From an uncultured Oscillospiraceae bacterium (GTDB lineage: Bacteria; Bacillota; Clostridia; Oscillospirales; Acutalibacteraceae): a stretch of DNA of 64,000 bases. Below the pieces are notes generated by a model. That model did no database searches. It was not told the DNA's origin and worked only from the letters and a program-made list of their open reading frames with translations. The DNA lies in contig UQUZ01000008.1 in the NCBI GenBank assembly GCA_900544375.1, forward strand, positions 9,428-73,427. Reading direction: 5' to 3'. This document shows, piece by piece, positions 8,712 through 16,770 of this stretch. How positions within the stretch are numbered: position 1 is the first letter of the stretch; every line of letters begins with the position of its first letter. Position numbers and translations under genes: made by a program.

Positions 8712-10646
8712 TTAATGAGCGTTTTCGCGCGTGTAGTTAAGCAGACCGCCTGCGAGGAGCATGTCTGTCTGCCGCTGTGAGAAGGAATAGACGAGGGGAT
8801 AGCACTCGTTCTTCGTCACGTTTTCGAGCACGACCGGCTTACCCTCCGTGATCAGCGCGCGCACCTCCGGCAGGCGCAGCTCGTCGCCGAGCTCGATGTT
8901 GTCGTAATCCGCCTCATTCGCAAAGGTGAAGGGCAGAATGCCCGCATTGATGAGGTTTGCCTGATGGATGCGGGCAAAGCTCTTGGTGATCACAGCCTTC
9001 ACGCCGAGATAGAGCGGGACGAGGGCTGCATGCTCGCGGGAAGAGCCTTGGCCATAGTTCGCGCCTCCGATGATCATTCCCTTGCCCTCCGCCTTGCAGC
9101 GCTCGGAGAAATCCGGGTCGACCTGCCCAAAGCAGAATTTGGAAAGATAGGGGATGTTGGAGCGGTAGGGGAGAATCTTTGCGCCAGCGGGCATGATGTG
9201 ATCGGTGGTGATGTTATCGCCGACCTTGAGCACTGCCTTCGCTTCAATGGAATCCGGCAGAGCCTTCGTCACAGGGAATTCCTTGATGTTCGGCCCGCGC
9301 AGAACTTCGACCGCCTTCGCCTCCTCCGGCGTGGCAGGCAGCTCGACCATATTGTCGTTGATGAGGAATTCCGCCGGAAGCGTCACCTGCGGCGCGTCGC
9401 CCAGCGTGCGCGGGTCGGTCAACACACCTGCCAGCGCACTTGCGGCGGCAACCTCCGGGCTGACGAGATAGATGCCCGCGTCCGCCGTGCCGGAACGGCC
9501 CTCAAAGTTGCGGTTGAAGGTGCGCAGGGAAACGCCTTTGGAATTGGGGGACTGCCCCATCCCGATGCAGGGGCCGCAGGCAGATTCGAGAATGCGGGCG
9601 CCCGCGGCGATCATATCAGCCAGCGCGCCGTTCTGCGCGAGCATATTGAGCACCTGCTTGGAGCCGGGCGCGATGGAAAGGCTCACATCTGGGTGCACGG
9701 TTTTGCCCTTGAGGATCGCGGCCACTTTGAGCATATCGAGCAGGGAGGAATTCGTACAGGAGCCGATGCTGACTTGGTCAACCTTGATCGGGCCAATCTC
9801 CGTTACACTCTTGACATTATCCGGGCTGTGCGGCATGGCCGCCATCGGCGCAAGGGAGGAGAGGTCAATTTCAATCACCTCGTCATACTGCGCGTCTGCA
9901 TCGGGCAGCAGCTCGATCCAATCCTGCTCGCGGCCCTGCGCTTTTAAAAATGAACGGGTGACCTCGTCGGAGGGGAACACAGAGGTCGTCGCGCCGAGTT
10001 CTGCGCCCATGTTGGTGATCGTGGCGCGTTCCGGTACGGAGAGCGTTTTCACGCCCTCGCCGCCATATTCGATAATCTTGCCAACGCCACCCTTAACGCT
10101 CATAATGCGCAGCACTTCGAGGATGATATCCTTCGCCGCCACCCAAGGGCTGAGCTTACCCGTCAGGTTGACGCGCACCATTTTCGGCATGGTGATATAG
10201 TAGGTGCCGCCGCCCATGGCAACCGCCACATCAAGGCCGCCTGCGCCGATGGCGAGCATACCGATACCGCCGCCTGTGGGGGTGTGGCTGTCAGAGCCGA
10301 TCAGCGTTTTGCCTGGGATGCCGAAACGCTCCAAATGCACCTGATGGCAAATGCCGTTGCCGGGGCGGGAAAATCGAATGCCGTGCTTTTTGCATACCGT
10401 TTGAATAAAGCGGTGATCATCCGCGTTTTCAAACCCGGTTTGTAACGTATTATGATCAATGTAAGCAACAGAAAGCTCTGTGCGCACCCGCTCAACGCCC
10501 ATCGCCTCAAATTCGAGATAGGCCATGGTGCCTGTCGCATCCTGCGTGAGCGTCTGATCGATGCGGATGCCGACCTCGCTGCCGGGCGTCATATCGCCGC
10601 TGACGAGATGTGTTTTGATAAGCTTTTGACCGAGGGTGAATCCCAT
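8712..10646 (-). CDS. acnA: Aconitate hydratase
   Basis: 644 residues; interconverts citrate and isocitrate using a [4Fe-4S] cluster. The three cluster cysteines are seen in GSCTNSS (C297) and ACGPCIGMGQSP (C357, C360); GSDSHTPTGGG at 118-127 and the C-terminal swivel-domain motifs DNITTDHI and GANYGQGSSREHAA are intact. This is the compact anaerobe form, shorter than the ~890-residue AcnA, so the symbol is approximate. ATG at 10646 follows TAGGAGGACA. First gene of the acn-icd-rex operon; together with icd it supplies 2-oxoglutarate for glutamate synthesis. Confidence 0.95.
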   Translation of the reverse strand: MGFTLGQKLIKTHLVSGDMTPGSEVGIRIDQTLTQDATGTMAYLEFEAMGVERVRTELSVAYIDHNTLQTGFENADDHRFIQTVCKKHGIRFSRPGNGICHQVHLERFGIPGKTLIGSDSHTPTGGGIGMLAIGAGGLDVAVAMGGGTYYITMPKMVRVNLTGKLSPWVAAKDIILEVLRIMSVKGGVGKIIEYGGEGVKTLSVPERATITNMGAELGATTSVFPSDEVTRSFLKAQGREQDWIELLPDADAQYDEVIEIDLSSLAPMAAMPHSPDNVKSVTEIGPIKVDQVSIGSCTNSSLLDMLKVAAILKGKTVHPDVSLSIAPGSKQVLNMLAQNGALADMIAAGARILESACGPCIGMGQSPNSKGVSLRTFNRNFEGRSGTADAGIYLVSPEVAAASALAGVLTDPRTLGDAPQVTLPAEFLINDNMVELPATPEEAKAVEVLRGPNIKEFPVTKALPDSIEAKAVLKVGDNITTDHIMPAGAKILPYRSNIPYLSKFCFGQVDPDFSERCKAEGKGMIIGGANYGQGSSREHAALVPLYLGVKAVITKSFARIHQANLINAGILPFTFANEADYDNIELGDELRLPEVRALITEGKPVVLENVTKNECYPLVYSFSQRQTDMLLAGGLLNYTRENAH

Positions 10647-10661
10647 TGCATGTCCTCCTAC

Positions 10662-10680
10662 TTGTTTGAGTTTTTAACAA
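10662..10680. promoter_or_regulatory. Candidate Rex operator in the acn leader
   Basis: On the minus strand this reads TTGTTAAAAACTCAAACAA, an imperfect inverted repeat close to the Rex-box form TTGTTAA-N4-TTAACAA (left arm exact, right arm 5 of 7 with a 5-nt spacer). It lies between the -10 and the ribosome-binding site of acnA, where a bound repressor would block transcription, and rex is in this operon. Similarity is partial. Confidence 0.45.
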
Positions 10681-10689
10681 TCTTTTTTT

Positions 10690-10718
10690 ATTGTAGTCGT
10701 TTGTTGGATTTTTGTCAA
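10690..10718 (-). promoter_or_regulatory. Promoter of acn-icd-rex
   Basis: Minus-strand -35 TTGACA (10713-10718), 17-bp spacer, -10 TACAAT (10690-10695): near-consensus housekeeping sigma promoter about 45 bp upstream of the acnA ATG. Confidence 0.85.
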
Positions 10719-10809
10719 TGTTTTGGGCAATGATCCGGCAGAAAAGAAAGGGTAAAAAACACGCGATAAAATAGCCATTTTTACAAACGGACTTTCTCCA
10801 AGCACAATC

Positions 10810-11628
10810 TTATAGAACATAACGCTCGATCGCCTGCGCCACGCCGTCCTCTTCATTGGATGCAGTTTTGTACCGTGCCGCGTTTCGTGCCGGCTCATGC
10901 GCGTTTTCCATGGCAAACGACCATTTTGCCCACCGCAGCATGCCGAGATCGTTGGTCGCATCGCCGAAGGCCATCACGTTTTCCGGCTCAATGCATAGCT
11001 CTGCACACAGCCTTTTCAGGCCCGCCCTCTTATCAACGCCCCGTGTATTTATCTCTATGTTTCCAATAATTGCGGAAGAAACCTCAAAAAGCCCTGTTTG
11101 ATTCAGGGCGGTGAGCAGGGGGGTGTAATACTGTTTTGGCATGGAGAAAACGTTCACTTTTTCAATCGTCTGGCCAGCCAAGGATGCTTCCAGATCGTCC
11201 ACAATGGTTAGACGGGCGGCCAGACGCTCGATAAAGGCAGCGGGCAGGCTTTCGTTATGAAAGCGGCCGATCAGGCGGCGCTCAAGGTAAGAATGCCCAG
11301 CGCAGTAGGTTTCAAAAACAGCCTCGTAACGGTGCAGAAGGGAGAGGAGCGTTTGAAAGTCCCCCCAAGGAAAATCAAAGGTGAAAAGCCGTTTGCCCTG
11401 ATGCAGATCCCGCGCCGCAGCGCCGTTAGAGAGCAAGGCATATTGCGCGGAGGGAACTTGCTGCGCTACGCTTTCCAGCTGCACCCACGTTCTACCACTG
11501 GCAAGGACGAGATGAACGCCCTTTTCAGAGGCGTGTTGCAGCGCGTTACGGTTCCGCTCGGAAACGGTCATATGATCTGAGCGGAGAAGTGTTCCGTCCA
11601 AATCCATTGCAATGAGCTGAATTGGCAT
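10810..11628 (-). CDS. Cof-type HAD-IIB family phosphatase
   Basis: 272 residues from the ATG at 11628 (AGGAAGATAACAGG upstream); a longer frame runs back to 11718 without a ribosome-binding site. HAD motif I DLDGT at 9-13 with both aspartates, motif II in LVLASGRT, the large C2-type cap, a Lys in EKVNVFS and motif III/IV AFGDATNDLGML. Members dephosphorylate sugar phosphates, FMN or related small molecules in the cytosol; the substrate cannot be inferred. It ends the minus-strand run downstream of rodA. Confidence 0.88.
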   Translation of the reverse strand: MPIQLIAMDLDGTLLRSDHMTVSERNRNALQHASEKGVHLVLASGRTWVQLESVAQQVPSAQYALLSNGAAARDLHQGKRLFTFDFPWGDFQTLLSLLHRYEAVFETYCAGHSYLERRLIGRFHNESLPAAFIERLAARLTIVDDLEASLAGQTIEKVNVFSMPKQYYTPLLTALNQTGLFEVSSAIIGNIEINTRGVDKRAGLKRLCAELCIEPENVMAFGDATNDLGMLRWAKWSFAMENAHEPARNAARYKTASNEEDGVAQAIERYVL

Positions 11629-11714
11629 CCTGTTATCTTCCTTCCTATATAGAAAAATATATTGACTGAAAAAATAGCGCCCGGCCGGCTTCGGCGGACG
11701 CCGCAGAGATTCGA

Positions 11715-12899
11715 TCAAGTGGAAAATCGAGTGACGACGCGTTGCAATCGGAAATTTGCCACAGGCGTTTTCTGATTGAAGCGATAAATACTCATCATTA
11801 ACCCAATCCCGATATAGACGCAGAGGTTAGAAGAACCGCCCGCGCTGAAAAACGGCAGCGTGATGCCGATAACCGGCAGCCACTGAAGCACCATACCGAT
11901 ATTGATAATGACTTGAGCGGCGAGCATGGAGGCCATGCCCATGCACATCAGGTAGCTTGCGTTGTCGTTAGCGCGCTTGCCGTTGATCACAATGCGCAGA
12001 ATGATCGCCGCGAGCAACACGAGCACAGCAATCGCACCGATAAAGCCCAGCTCTTCACCCGCAACGGAAAAAACAAAATCGTTCTGGTTCTCCGGCACAG
12101 CGCCGCTTTGCGTATAATTCCCATTGAAAAGGCCTTGCCCGAAAAACTGGCCGGAGCCGATCGCACCAATTCCACGGTTCTGCTGAAAAGCTTCATTTTT
12201 TGCGTAGAGATCCGGATAGAGAATGGCAAGAAAACGATTTTTTTGATCCTGATTCAAAATGAATTTATCCCCCAGCGCCCAGATGGCGGGGAAGGCCACT
12301 GCAACCGCGGCAAACCCAGCGGCAAAATAGCCCCAATGCACCCCAGCGGCAAACATCATGCCAAGGAACATCAGCATAAAAATGAGCGCCGAGCCGTCGT
12401 CGCCCGTGGCCATGACAAGCCCAATTGGGATCAGGGCATGGATACCGAGCAGCAGGACGGTCGTGAATTTGCTTACATGATCCTTCACTGCGTCGAGATG
12501 CACGGCAAAGGTGATGATGAACCCGATTTTCACCAGCTCCGAGGGTTGGAAATAAAATATCTTGAGATTGAACCAGGAGCGTGCGTCAGGCCTTGCTGGC
12601 GGAGCAGAACCCCAGATGAAAAGGGCGCACATGATGAGCACACAGAAAATAGCAACCAGCGGCCATAGCCGGATAATCACTTCATAATCGAGAAACGAAA
12701 TCAGCAGGCAAAGGATCAAACCTGCCGCCACTGCGATAATCATGGTTCGCAGCTCTGAGGGGATCAGCTTGGTCGCGCCATTTTTTGTTGCGCTGTATAC
12801 GAGCAGCATCCCAAAGGCGGATGCGCACAGACACAGAAAAAACAGGAGCTTATCCGTTTCCCTAAAATAGAGCTTAAACCAGCTTCGAAATTTTTGCAC
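11715..12899 (-). CDS. rodA: RodA/FtsW/SpoVE family peptidoglycan polymerase, probably RodA
   Basis: 394 residues from GTG at 12899 with GGAGGTGAAGCA upstream; the ATG 30 bp earlier would place that site inside the gene. About ten hydrophobic segments. SEDS signatures: lipid II-pocket segment FYFQPSELVKIGF, the extracellular loop EAFQQNRGIGAIGSGQFFGQGLFNG, GEELGFIGA and the C-terminal LPFFSAGGSSNL. SEDS proteins are membrane glycosyltransferases that polymerise lipid II with a partner class B PBP. The long-axis form RodA is preferred over FtsW or SpoVE because there is no division or spore cortex context, but this is not proven. The operon also carries tsaB/tsaE and rpiB. Confidence 0.85.
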   Translation of the reverse strand: MQKFRSWFKLYFRETDKLLFFLCLCASAFGMLLVYSATKNGATKLIPSELRTMIIAVAAGLILCLLISFLDYEVIIRLWPLVAIFCVLIMCALFIWGSAPPARPDARSWFNLKIFYFQPSELVKIGFIITFAVHLDAVKDHVSKFTTVLLLGIHALIPIGLVMATGDDGSALIFMLMFLGMMFAAGVHWGYFAAGFAAVAVAFPAIWALGDKFILNQDQKNRFLAILYPDLYAKNEAFQQNRGIGAIGSGQFFGQGLFNGNYTQSGAVPENQNDFVFSVAGEELGFIGAIAVLVLLAAIILRIVINGKRANDNASYLMCMGMASMLAAQVIINIGMVLQWLPVIGITLPFFSAGGSSNLCVYIGIGLMMSIYRFNQKTPVANFRLQRVVTRFST

Positions 12900-12944
12900 T
12901 GCTTCACCTCCAGGGTTTGGTTTGACCAATTGTTAAAATCTGAT

Positions 12945-13227
12945 TCAGCCGAATGCCATTTCAAATGTTTTTTTCTGCTCTGGTAAATGGATAACATATC
13001 CTATGGGGATTTTGTGTTCTGTGGCCTCTATGATTTTTTTTGGCTCCGTTTTCTCCAAACGCACCGCAAAGCTCGATGCAGCCCACGCCGTTGGCGGCGA
13101 GTTTTTTCGCCGCTGCGCAGGCTTCTTCGAGATTGGATACGCCGATGATCTGCGCCGTTTCGCCATGAATGGCTGCCGAATCCTGGGGATATACGAATTC
13201 GCCCAAGATGAGATACGCAAATTTCAT
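12945..13227 (-). pseudogene. DUF6506 family small protein, frameshifted at an A8 run
   Basis: Two overlapping frames join into one ~94-residue protein: the first (ATG at 13227) gives MKFAYLILGEF, IHGETAQIIGVSNLEEAC and GVGCIELCGAFGENGAK, and the second supplies KKIIEATEHKIPIGYV, HLPEQKKTFEMAFG and the stop at 12945. The switch is at eight consecutive A on the minus strand (13034-13041); seven would restore the frame. The sequence resembles the DUF6506 family (assignment from memory, function unknown). The unshifted product ends in an unrelated tail. Either a real mutation, homopolymer slippage/phase variation, or an assembly error. It lies between rpiB and rodA. Confidence 0.7.
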
Positions 13228-13271
13228 TTTGATCCTCCCTTTTTTGTGAATGGGATCAAAGGTGAGGCGTG

Positions 13272-13715
13272 TCAGAGCTCTTCCTGTTCGATCGCTGTAA
13301 TCTGATCAATTCGGCGCTGGTGGCGACCACCTTCAAACGGGGTATCAAGGAATACGTCAACGAGCTCCAGCGCAAGGCCGGGGCCGATGACACGCTCGCC
13401 GAGGCAGAGCATATTCGCATCATTGTGCAGCCGCGTATATTTCGCGCCAAAATAATTGGAGCAGCACGCCGCACGGATTCCCTTCACTTTATTCGCCGCG
13501 ATGGAGATGCCGATGCCCGTGCCGCAGCAGAGGATGCCTTTCTCACAGGCGCCGCTGGTCACAGCGCGCGCAGCCTCTGCGGCGATTGGGGCGTAATCGA
13601 CCGATTCTGTGGAATTTGTGCCGAAATCTTGGTAGGGAATGCCCCGCTCCTCCAAATGCTTTTTGATGGTTTCTTTGAGCTGATATCCGCCGTGGTCGGC
13701 TCCAAGTGCGATCAT
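13272..13715 (-). CDS. rpiB: Ribose-5-phosphate isomerase B
   Basis: 147 residues from the ATG at 13715 (GGGAGGATTTTTAC upstream). RpiB/LacA/LacB fold: MIALGADHGG at the N-terminus, catalytic Cys in GILCCGTGIGISIAANK, and HNDANMLCLGERVIG. Interconverts ribose 5-phosphate and ribulose 5-phosphate in the non-oxidative pentose phosphate pathway. It overlaps nothing and follows tsaB by 16 bp. An allose-phosphate isomerase role is also possible in the family but has no context here. Confidence 0.94.
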   Translation of the reverse strand: MIALGADHGGYQLKETIKKHLEERGIPYQDFGTNSTESVDYAPIAAEAARAVTSGACEKGILCCGTGIGISIAANKVKGIRAACCSNYFGAKYTRLHNDANMLCLGERVIGPGLALELVDVFLDTPFEGGRHQRRIDQITAIEQEEL

Positions 13716-13731
13716 GTAAAAATCCTCCCAA

Positions 13732-14436
13732 TCATTCATTATTTTGTTTTTTTCTTAATTCACGCTCTGCCTGAGGTAGACGCAAGTAGAAAGGGGCGAG
13801 CGCGTCCGAGGGAATCCCCTCGCCGTGGAGAAGCTTTTCCTCCGCCAATAGCGCGGCGCAGGCCGCCTGTTGATAATAATGATAGGCCGGCGCAATTCGG
13901 CTGCCAGGAATTTGCTCTCCAATTGCATCCATGCAGAGCTTCGCGCCATCTCCCGCAAAAACAACCGGCAAATTTTTGCCTGTCAACAAGGGGGGGAGCT
14001 CTGTAATTTTCATAGCCGCATCTTCCGTTAAACGCGAAAGCGCTCCGGCACGGCAGGAAAAAAGCGCTGTATATACCTGCGCACAGCGTGCGTCCATTGC
14101 AGCGCACACAGTGCAATCCCCGCCGGTTTGCCCAAAGGCGATCACTTCCAGCGTAGAGAGTGGGATACAGGGCTTATCATGCGGAAAAGCCAAACCTTTT
14201 ATCGCCGCTACGCCGATTCGCACGCCGGTAAAGGAACCCGGGCCGTTGGTAACAGCAAAAGCGTCAATCTCATCAAGCGCAAGGTTCGCATTTTTTAAAA
14301 GGCCATGCACCAGCGGGAGTAGCGTTTGGCTATGCGTCAGGCCGGTATTTAAAAAAGCCTCGCCCAACAGCTTTCCGTCCTCAGCAATTGCGACGCTGGC
14401 CGCACAGGCGGAAGATTCCAGTGCAAGAATTTTCAT
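13732..14436 (-). CDS. tsaB: tRNA t6A threonylcarbamoyltransferase complex dimerisation subunit TsaB
   Basis: 234 residues, ASKHA fold: MKILALESSACAASVAI at the N-terminus, GLTHSQTLLP, and VTNGPGSFTGVRIGVAAIKGLA around residues 64-85. TsaB pairs with TsaD (not in the window) to transfer threonylcarbamoyl to A37 of ANN-decoding tRNAs. The start overlaps the end of tsaE by 4 bp (ATGA), so both are coupled. The C-terminus ends AERELRKKQNNE. Confidence 0.95.
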   Translation of the reverse strand: MKILALESSACAASVAIAEDGKLLGEAFLNTGLTHSQTLLPLVHGLLKNANLALDEIDAFAVTNGPGSFTGVRIGVAAIKGLAFPHDKPCIPLSTLEVIAFGQTGGDCTVCAAMDARCAQVYTALFSCRAGALSRLTEDAAMKITELPPLLTGKNLPVVFAGDGAKLCMDAIGEQIPGSRIAPAYHYYQQAACAALLAEEKLLHGEGIPSDALAPFYLRLPQAERELRKKQNNE

Positions 14437-14864
14437 GCAGATTCACCGCCTTTTTCAATTGTAATAATTCGTTCGCTTTCAAATGCTCCGCGCTGAAAGG
14501 ACACGCGGATTGCGTCTTCCGGCAGCGCGCCTTCAATGTTTTCGCTCCATTCGACGGCTAAAATTCCACCCGCATCCAAATAATCAAAAAATCCGGTAGA
14601 ATATAGGCCGTCCCAAGAGTTGACACGATACATATCAAAGTGGCAGAGCGGAGGGCTGCCGCCATATTCATGCACCAGCGCGAAGGTTGGGCTGGTCACC
14701 TCCGCATCAATGCCCAACCCCTGCGCAAGGCCGCGCACAAACGCGGTTTTCCCCATGCCCATTCCACCAAAAAGAGCGACAACACAGCCACCGTGCAGCC
14801 TTGTTGCAAAAGCTCTGCCTACGGCTTCTGTTTCCTGTACGCTGTTGGTGTGAATGGTATGCAT
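14433..14864 (-). CDS. tsaE: tRNA t6A biosynthesis ATPase TsaE
   Basis: 143 residues from the ATG at 14864 with AAAGGACGGATAAC upstream; the frame stays open to 14966 through the promoter repeat, without a ribosome-binding site. P-loop GGMGMGKT at 33-40, TSPTFALVHEY switch segment, DMYRV and the conserved tail VEWSENI. Hydrolyses ATP to reset the TsaBD complex. First gene of the tsaE-tsaB-rpiB run; its promoter belongs to the repeat module at 14921-15063. Confidence 0.95.
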   Translation of the reverse strand: MHTIHTNSVQETEAVGRAFATRLHGGCVVALFGGMGMGKTAFVRGLAQGLGIDAEVTSPTFALVHEYGGSPPLCHFDMYRVNSWDGLYSTGFFDYLDAGGILAVEWSENIEGALPEDAIRVSFQRGAFESERIITIEKGGESA

Positions 14865-14920
14865 GGAGTTATCCGTCCTTTCTGATCGTTGCAATAAAGC
14901 GGCATAAATCGCTTTCAAAT

Positions 14921-15063
14921 AGCTGTAAACTTTGTTTGAAGCTATCATACCACAAATGCAAAGCATTTAAATACAAAAAATGGCGTTGCCACCTTGCGGC
15001 GGGAGGCGTTTCACGCCGACAGACATTTTTCCAATGCTTCAAACTTTGTTTGGAGCTATTATA
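14921..15063 (-). repeat. Tandem promoter/operator repeat module upstream of tsaE
   Basis: Two copies of a unit also found at 63917-64000. Each has, on the minus strand, TGTGGTATRAT (extended -10; TATGAT at 14944-14949, TATAAT at 15058-15063) followed at once by an inverted repeat: AGCTTCAAAC-AAA-GTTTACAGCT (14921-14943) and GCTCCAAAC-AAA-GTTTGAAGC (15036-15056). A GC-rich block (14975-15017, core GGCGTTGCC and GCGGCGGGAGGCGT) separates the copies. The inner copy should drive tsaE; the outer lies at the 3' end of the AlkD-like gene. Confidence 0.7.
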
Positions 15064-15101
15064 CCACATTCCGGCGGGAAGGGAAAGCCGGGCGTTTCTC
15101 A

Positions 15102-15797
15102 TTATTTCCTATTTTGATTTTTCATCTTGCGAATCACCTCTTTTCTTTCGCTATTGACGCAATTCGATTCCGTGATCTTTTGCAGCGCTTTCTGATAAGT
15201 AAAATCGTCCAGTGAGTTTTCCTCTTTTAAATATTTCATCGTCAGCTCAGGAAATTGAACGAAGCAGATCGAGATTGCCCAAGCCACTGCCATGCGGGCG
15301 TAATACCCCTTTGCCGGAATTTGATTAAGCAGGGCGAGCACACGGCGGATATGCCGTTCCTCTATAAAATAGAACAGCAGCATCACCACCCCAAAGCGCG
15401 CTTCAAATTCCCGCTCTGTGTGAAGGTAAGGTTGTATGAAATTCCAAATCGCTTCAGGCTCTTCTCGGGCAATTTTCAAGCCGCTGCAAAAGCTGTCGCA
15501 AACAGACCAATTATCAATTTTTGGCACAAAGGCCGCGATCCTATGCAAAAGCTCCGGCAAATCCGCTCTAACGTAACCGATCACCATCCCCTGGAGCATA
15601 ATTTCTTCAAAGGATTGATCCTGCGCACTGGCAAGATAGGCGCGCCAATCTCCCCTGATTATTTTTTTGGCAAGCTTGCGTAAGATGGGCAGCCGGACTC
15701 CTAAAATGTTGCTCGTACCGGGGAGAAGGCTACTGGAGAATTTTTGAAACTCCGGCTCTGATAATGCAAGAAGCTGTTCATGAATCGATGCCTCCAC
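15102..15797 (-). CDS. AlkD-like DNA alkylation repair protein (HEAT-like repeats)
   Basis: 231 residues from a GTG at 15797 with AAAGGAGGCGCAC upstream; the longer frame to 15890 adds a hydrophobic leader that is untypical and has no ribosome-binding site. All-helical, with FSSSLLPGTSNILGVRLPILRKLAKK near the N-terminus and PKIDNWSVCDSF, the conserved Trp-Asp pair of the AlkD glycosylase family, in the middle. Family members remove bulky N3/N7-alkylpurines; clostridial short forms are mostly untested. It is convergent with nothing and divergent from the coat genes at 15932. Confidence 0.83.
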   Translation of the reverse strand: MEASIHEQLLALSEPEFQKFSSSLLPGTSNILGVRLPILRKLAKKIIRGDWRAYLASAQDQSFEEIMLQGMVIGYVRADLPELLHRIAAFVPKIDNWSVCDSFCSGLKIAREEPEAIWNFIQPYLHTEREFEARFGVVMLLFYFIEERHIRRVLALLNQIPAKGYYARMAVAWAISICFVQFPELTMKYLKEENSLDDFTYQKALQKITESNCVNSERKEVIRKMKNQNRK

Positions 15798-15931
15798 TCG
15801 TGCGCCTCCTTTCAAGATAATGAAATGAATTATACTATGAAAAAGCCAAATCATCAATTGCAATAAAGAAGGTATAAAAATTTCCAACATGGGTATGATA
15901 GGGATGCAAATATTTCAAGGAGTGATAATAA

Positions 15932-16117
15932 ATGCCGAACCTTACTTCAAAAGAGCTCGACGCAATCAGCGATGAGTTGACGTATGAGCAGGTGCTGATC
16001 AAAAAGTTTAAAAATTATGCGACGATGACCAAAGATCCCAAAATAAAATCTACCTGTGAGCAGATTGCCGCCCAGCATCAGAACCATTTTAATATTCTGA
16101 TGGGCCATTTAAACTGA
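15932..16117 (+). CDS. Small spore coat-associated protein, CotF-related
   Basis: 61 residues, helical and charged: LTSKELDAISDELTYEQVLIKKFKNYA and CEQIAAQHQNHFNILMGHLN. This is the small ferritin-like partner commonly encoded just upstream of a CotF-domain gene in Clostridia. ATG follows CAAGGAGTGATAATA. It lies 16 bp before the CotF gene, so they form one spore-specific operon (inference from family). The exact location in the coat is unknown. Confidence 0.7.
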   Translation: MPNLTSKELDAISDELTYEQVLIKKFKNYATMTKDPKIKSTCEQIAAQHQNHFNILMGHLN

Positions 16118-16133
16118 TAAGGAGGAAGTAAAT

Positions 16134-16430
16134 ATGGATACGATGGGCCAGCAAAACAACCAGCAAAGCTGCCTGAGTGATGAGGAAATCATGAATGATA
16201 TTCTCAGCTCTCAGAAGCATATTACCGGCGTTTACAACACGTTCAGCAATGAATGCACGCACCAGGCGCTGCGCAATGATTTTTTGAATATCTTACGCGA
16301 GGAGCATAATATCCAAGTAGATGTATTTACAGAAATGCAGAAGCGCGGATGGTATGCGCCGCCGGAAGCACAGCAGCAGATGATTGATCAGACAAAGACG
16401 AAATTTCAGAATGTGGCGCAATCTCTGTAA
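16134..16430 (+). CDS. CotF-family spore coat protein
   Basis: 98 residues. SDEEIMNDILSSQKHITGVYNTFSNEC, LRNDFLNILREEHNIQVDVFTEMQKRGWY and the C-terminal AQQQMIDQTKTKF are the features of Coat_F domains, a four-helix ferritin-like bundle. RBS AAGGAGGAAGTAAAT. Second gene of the coat pair. Expression late in the mother cell is expected from the family, but no sigma-K or sigma-E promoter is assigned. Confidence 0.82.
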   Translation: MDTMGQQNNQQSCLSDEEIMNDILSSQKHITGVYNTFSNECTHQALRNDFLNILREEHNIQVDVFTEMQKRGWYAPPEAQQQMIDQTKTKFQNVAQSL

Positions 16431-16536
16431 CAATCGGGAATGACAGATGTAAATAGAAAGGGCGATGTCCTTTCCGATGGCTTTAGGTCTGATTGAGCAG
16501 GCAAAGTGATAAGGAAAAATTTTTCTAAAAAGCCTC

Positions 16537-16565
16537 TTGTCAAAAACAGATGGATATGATAGAAT
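16537..16565 (+). promoter_or_regulatory. Promoter of tRNA-Pro
   Basis: -35 TTGTCA (16537-16542), 17-bp spacer, -10 TAGAAT (16560-16565), about 31 bp upstream of the mature tRNA 5' end. Confidence 0.75.
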
Positions 16566-16596
16566 AGCTACCGTTGCGATGATTGAGCAAACCTAT

Positions 16597-16672
16597 CCGG
16601 GTGTGGCGCAGCTGGTAGCGCGCTTGACTGGGGGTCAAGAGGCCGTGAGTTCAAGTCTCGCCACTCGGACCA
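16597..16672 (+). tRNA. tRNA-Pro (anticodon GGG)
   Basis: 76 nt that folds as a full cloverleaf: acceptor CCGGGTG / CACTCGG with one G-U pair, D-arm GCGC / GCGC around AGCTGGTA, anticodon stem CTTGA / TCAAG with loop CTGGGGG (anticodon GGG, reads CCC), variable AGGCC, T-arm GTGAG-TTCAAGT-CTCGC, discriminator A and an encoded CCA. Promoter upstream and terminator directly downstream make it a single-gene unit. The tRNA sits next to an integrase remnant. Confidence 0.97.
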
Positions 16673-16724
16673 GCAAAAAGCCCTGAAATGACGTAGATAC
16701 GTTGTTTCAGGGCTTTTTGCTTTT
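16673..16724 (+). terminator. Terminator of tRNA-Pro
   Basis: Stem GCAAAAAGCCCTGAAA / TTTCAGGGCTTTTTGC with a 16-nt loop and a following TTTT, starting at the base after the tRNA CCA. Confidence 0.9.
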
Positions 16725-16770
16725 CCGCATTGCGCCGGTTGTGCCGAAAAAGGGATGAAAATAGACACAA

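Noticed and set aside
7529..10200. Long plus-strand open frames (up to 327 codons) opposite icd and acnA
   Set aside because: They are mirror frames of GC-rich, strongly conserved genes, lack ribosome-binding sites and give low-complexity Ala/Arg/Gly-rich products.
13269..14006. 245-codon plus-strand frame opposite rpiB and tsaB
   Set aside because: Both genes on the minus strand are clear; the antisense product has no recognisable feature.
16568..16768. 66-codon minus-strand frame
   Set aside because: It runs across tRNA-Pro and its terminator.
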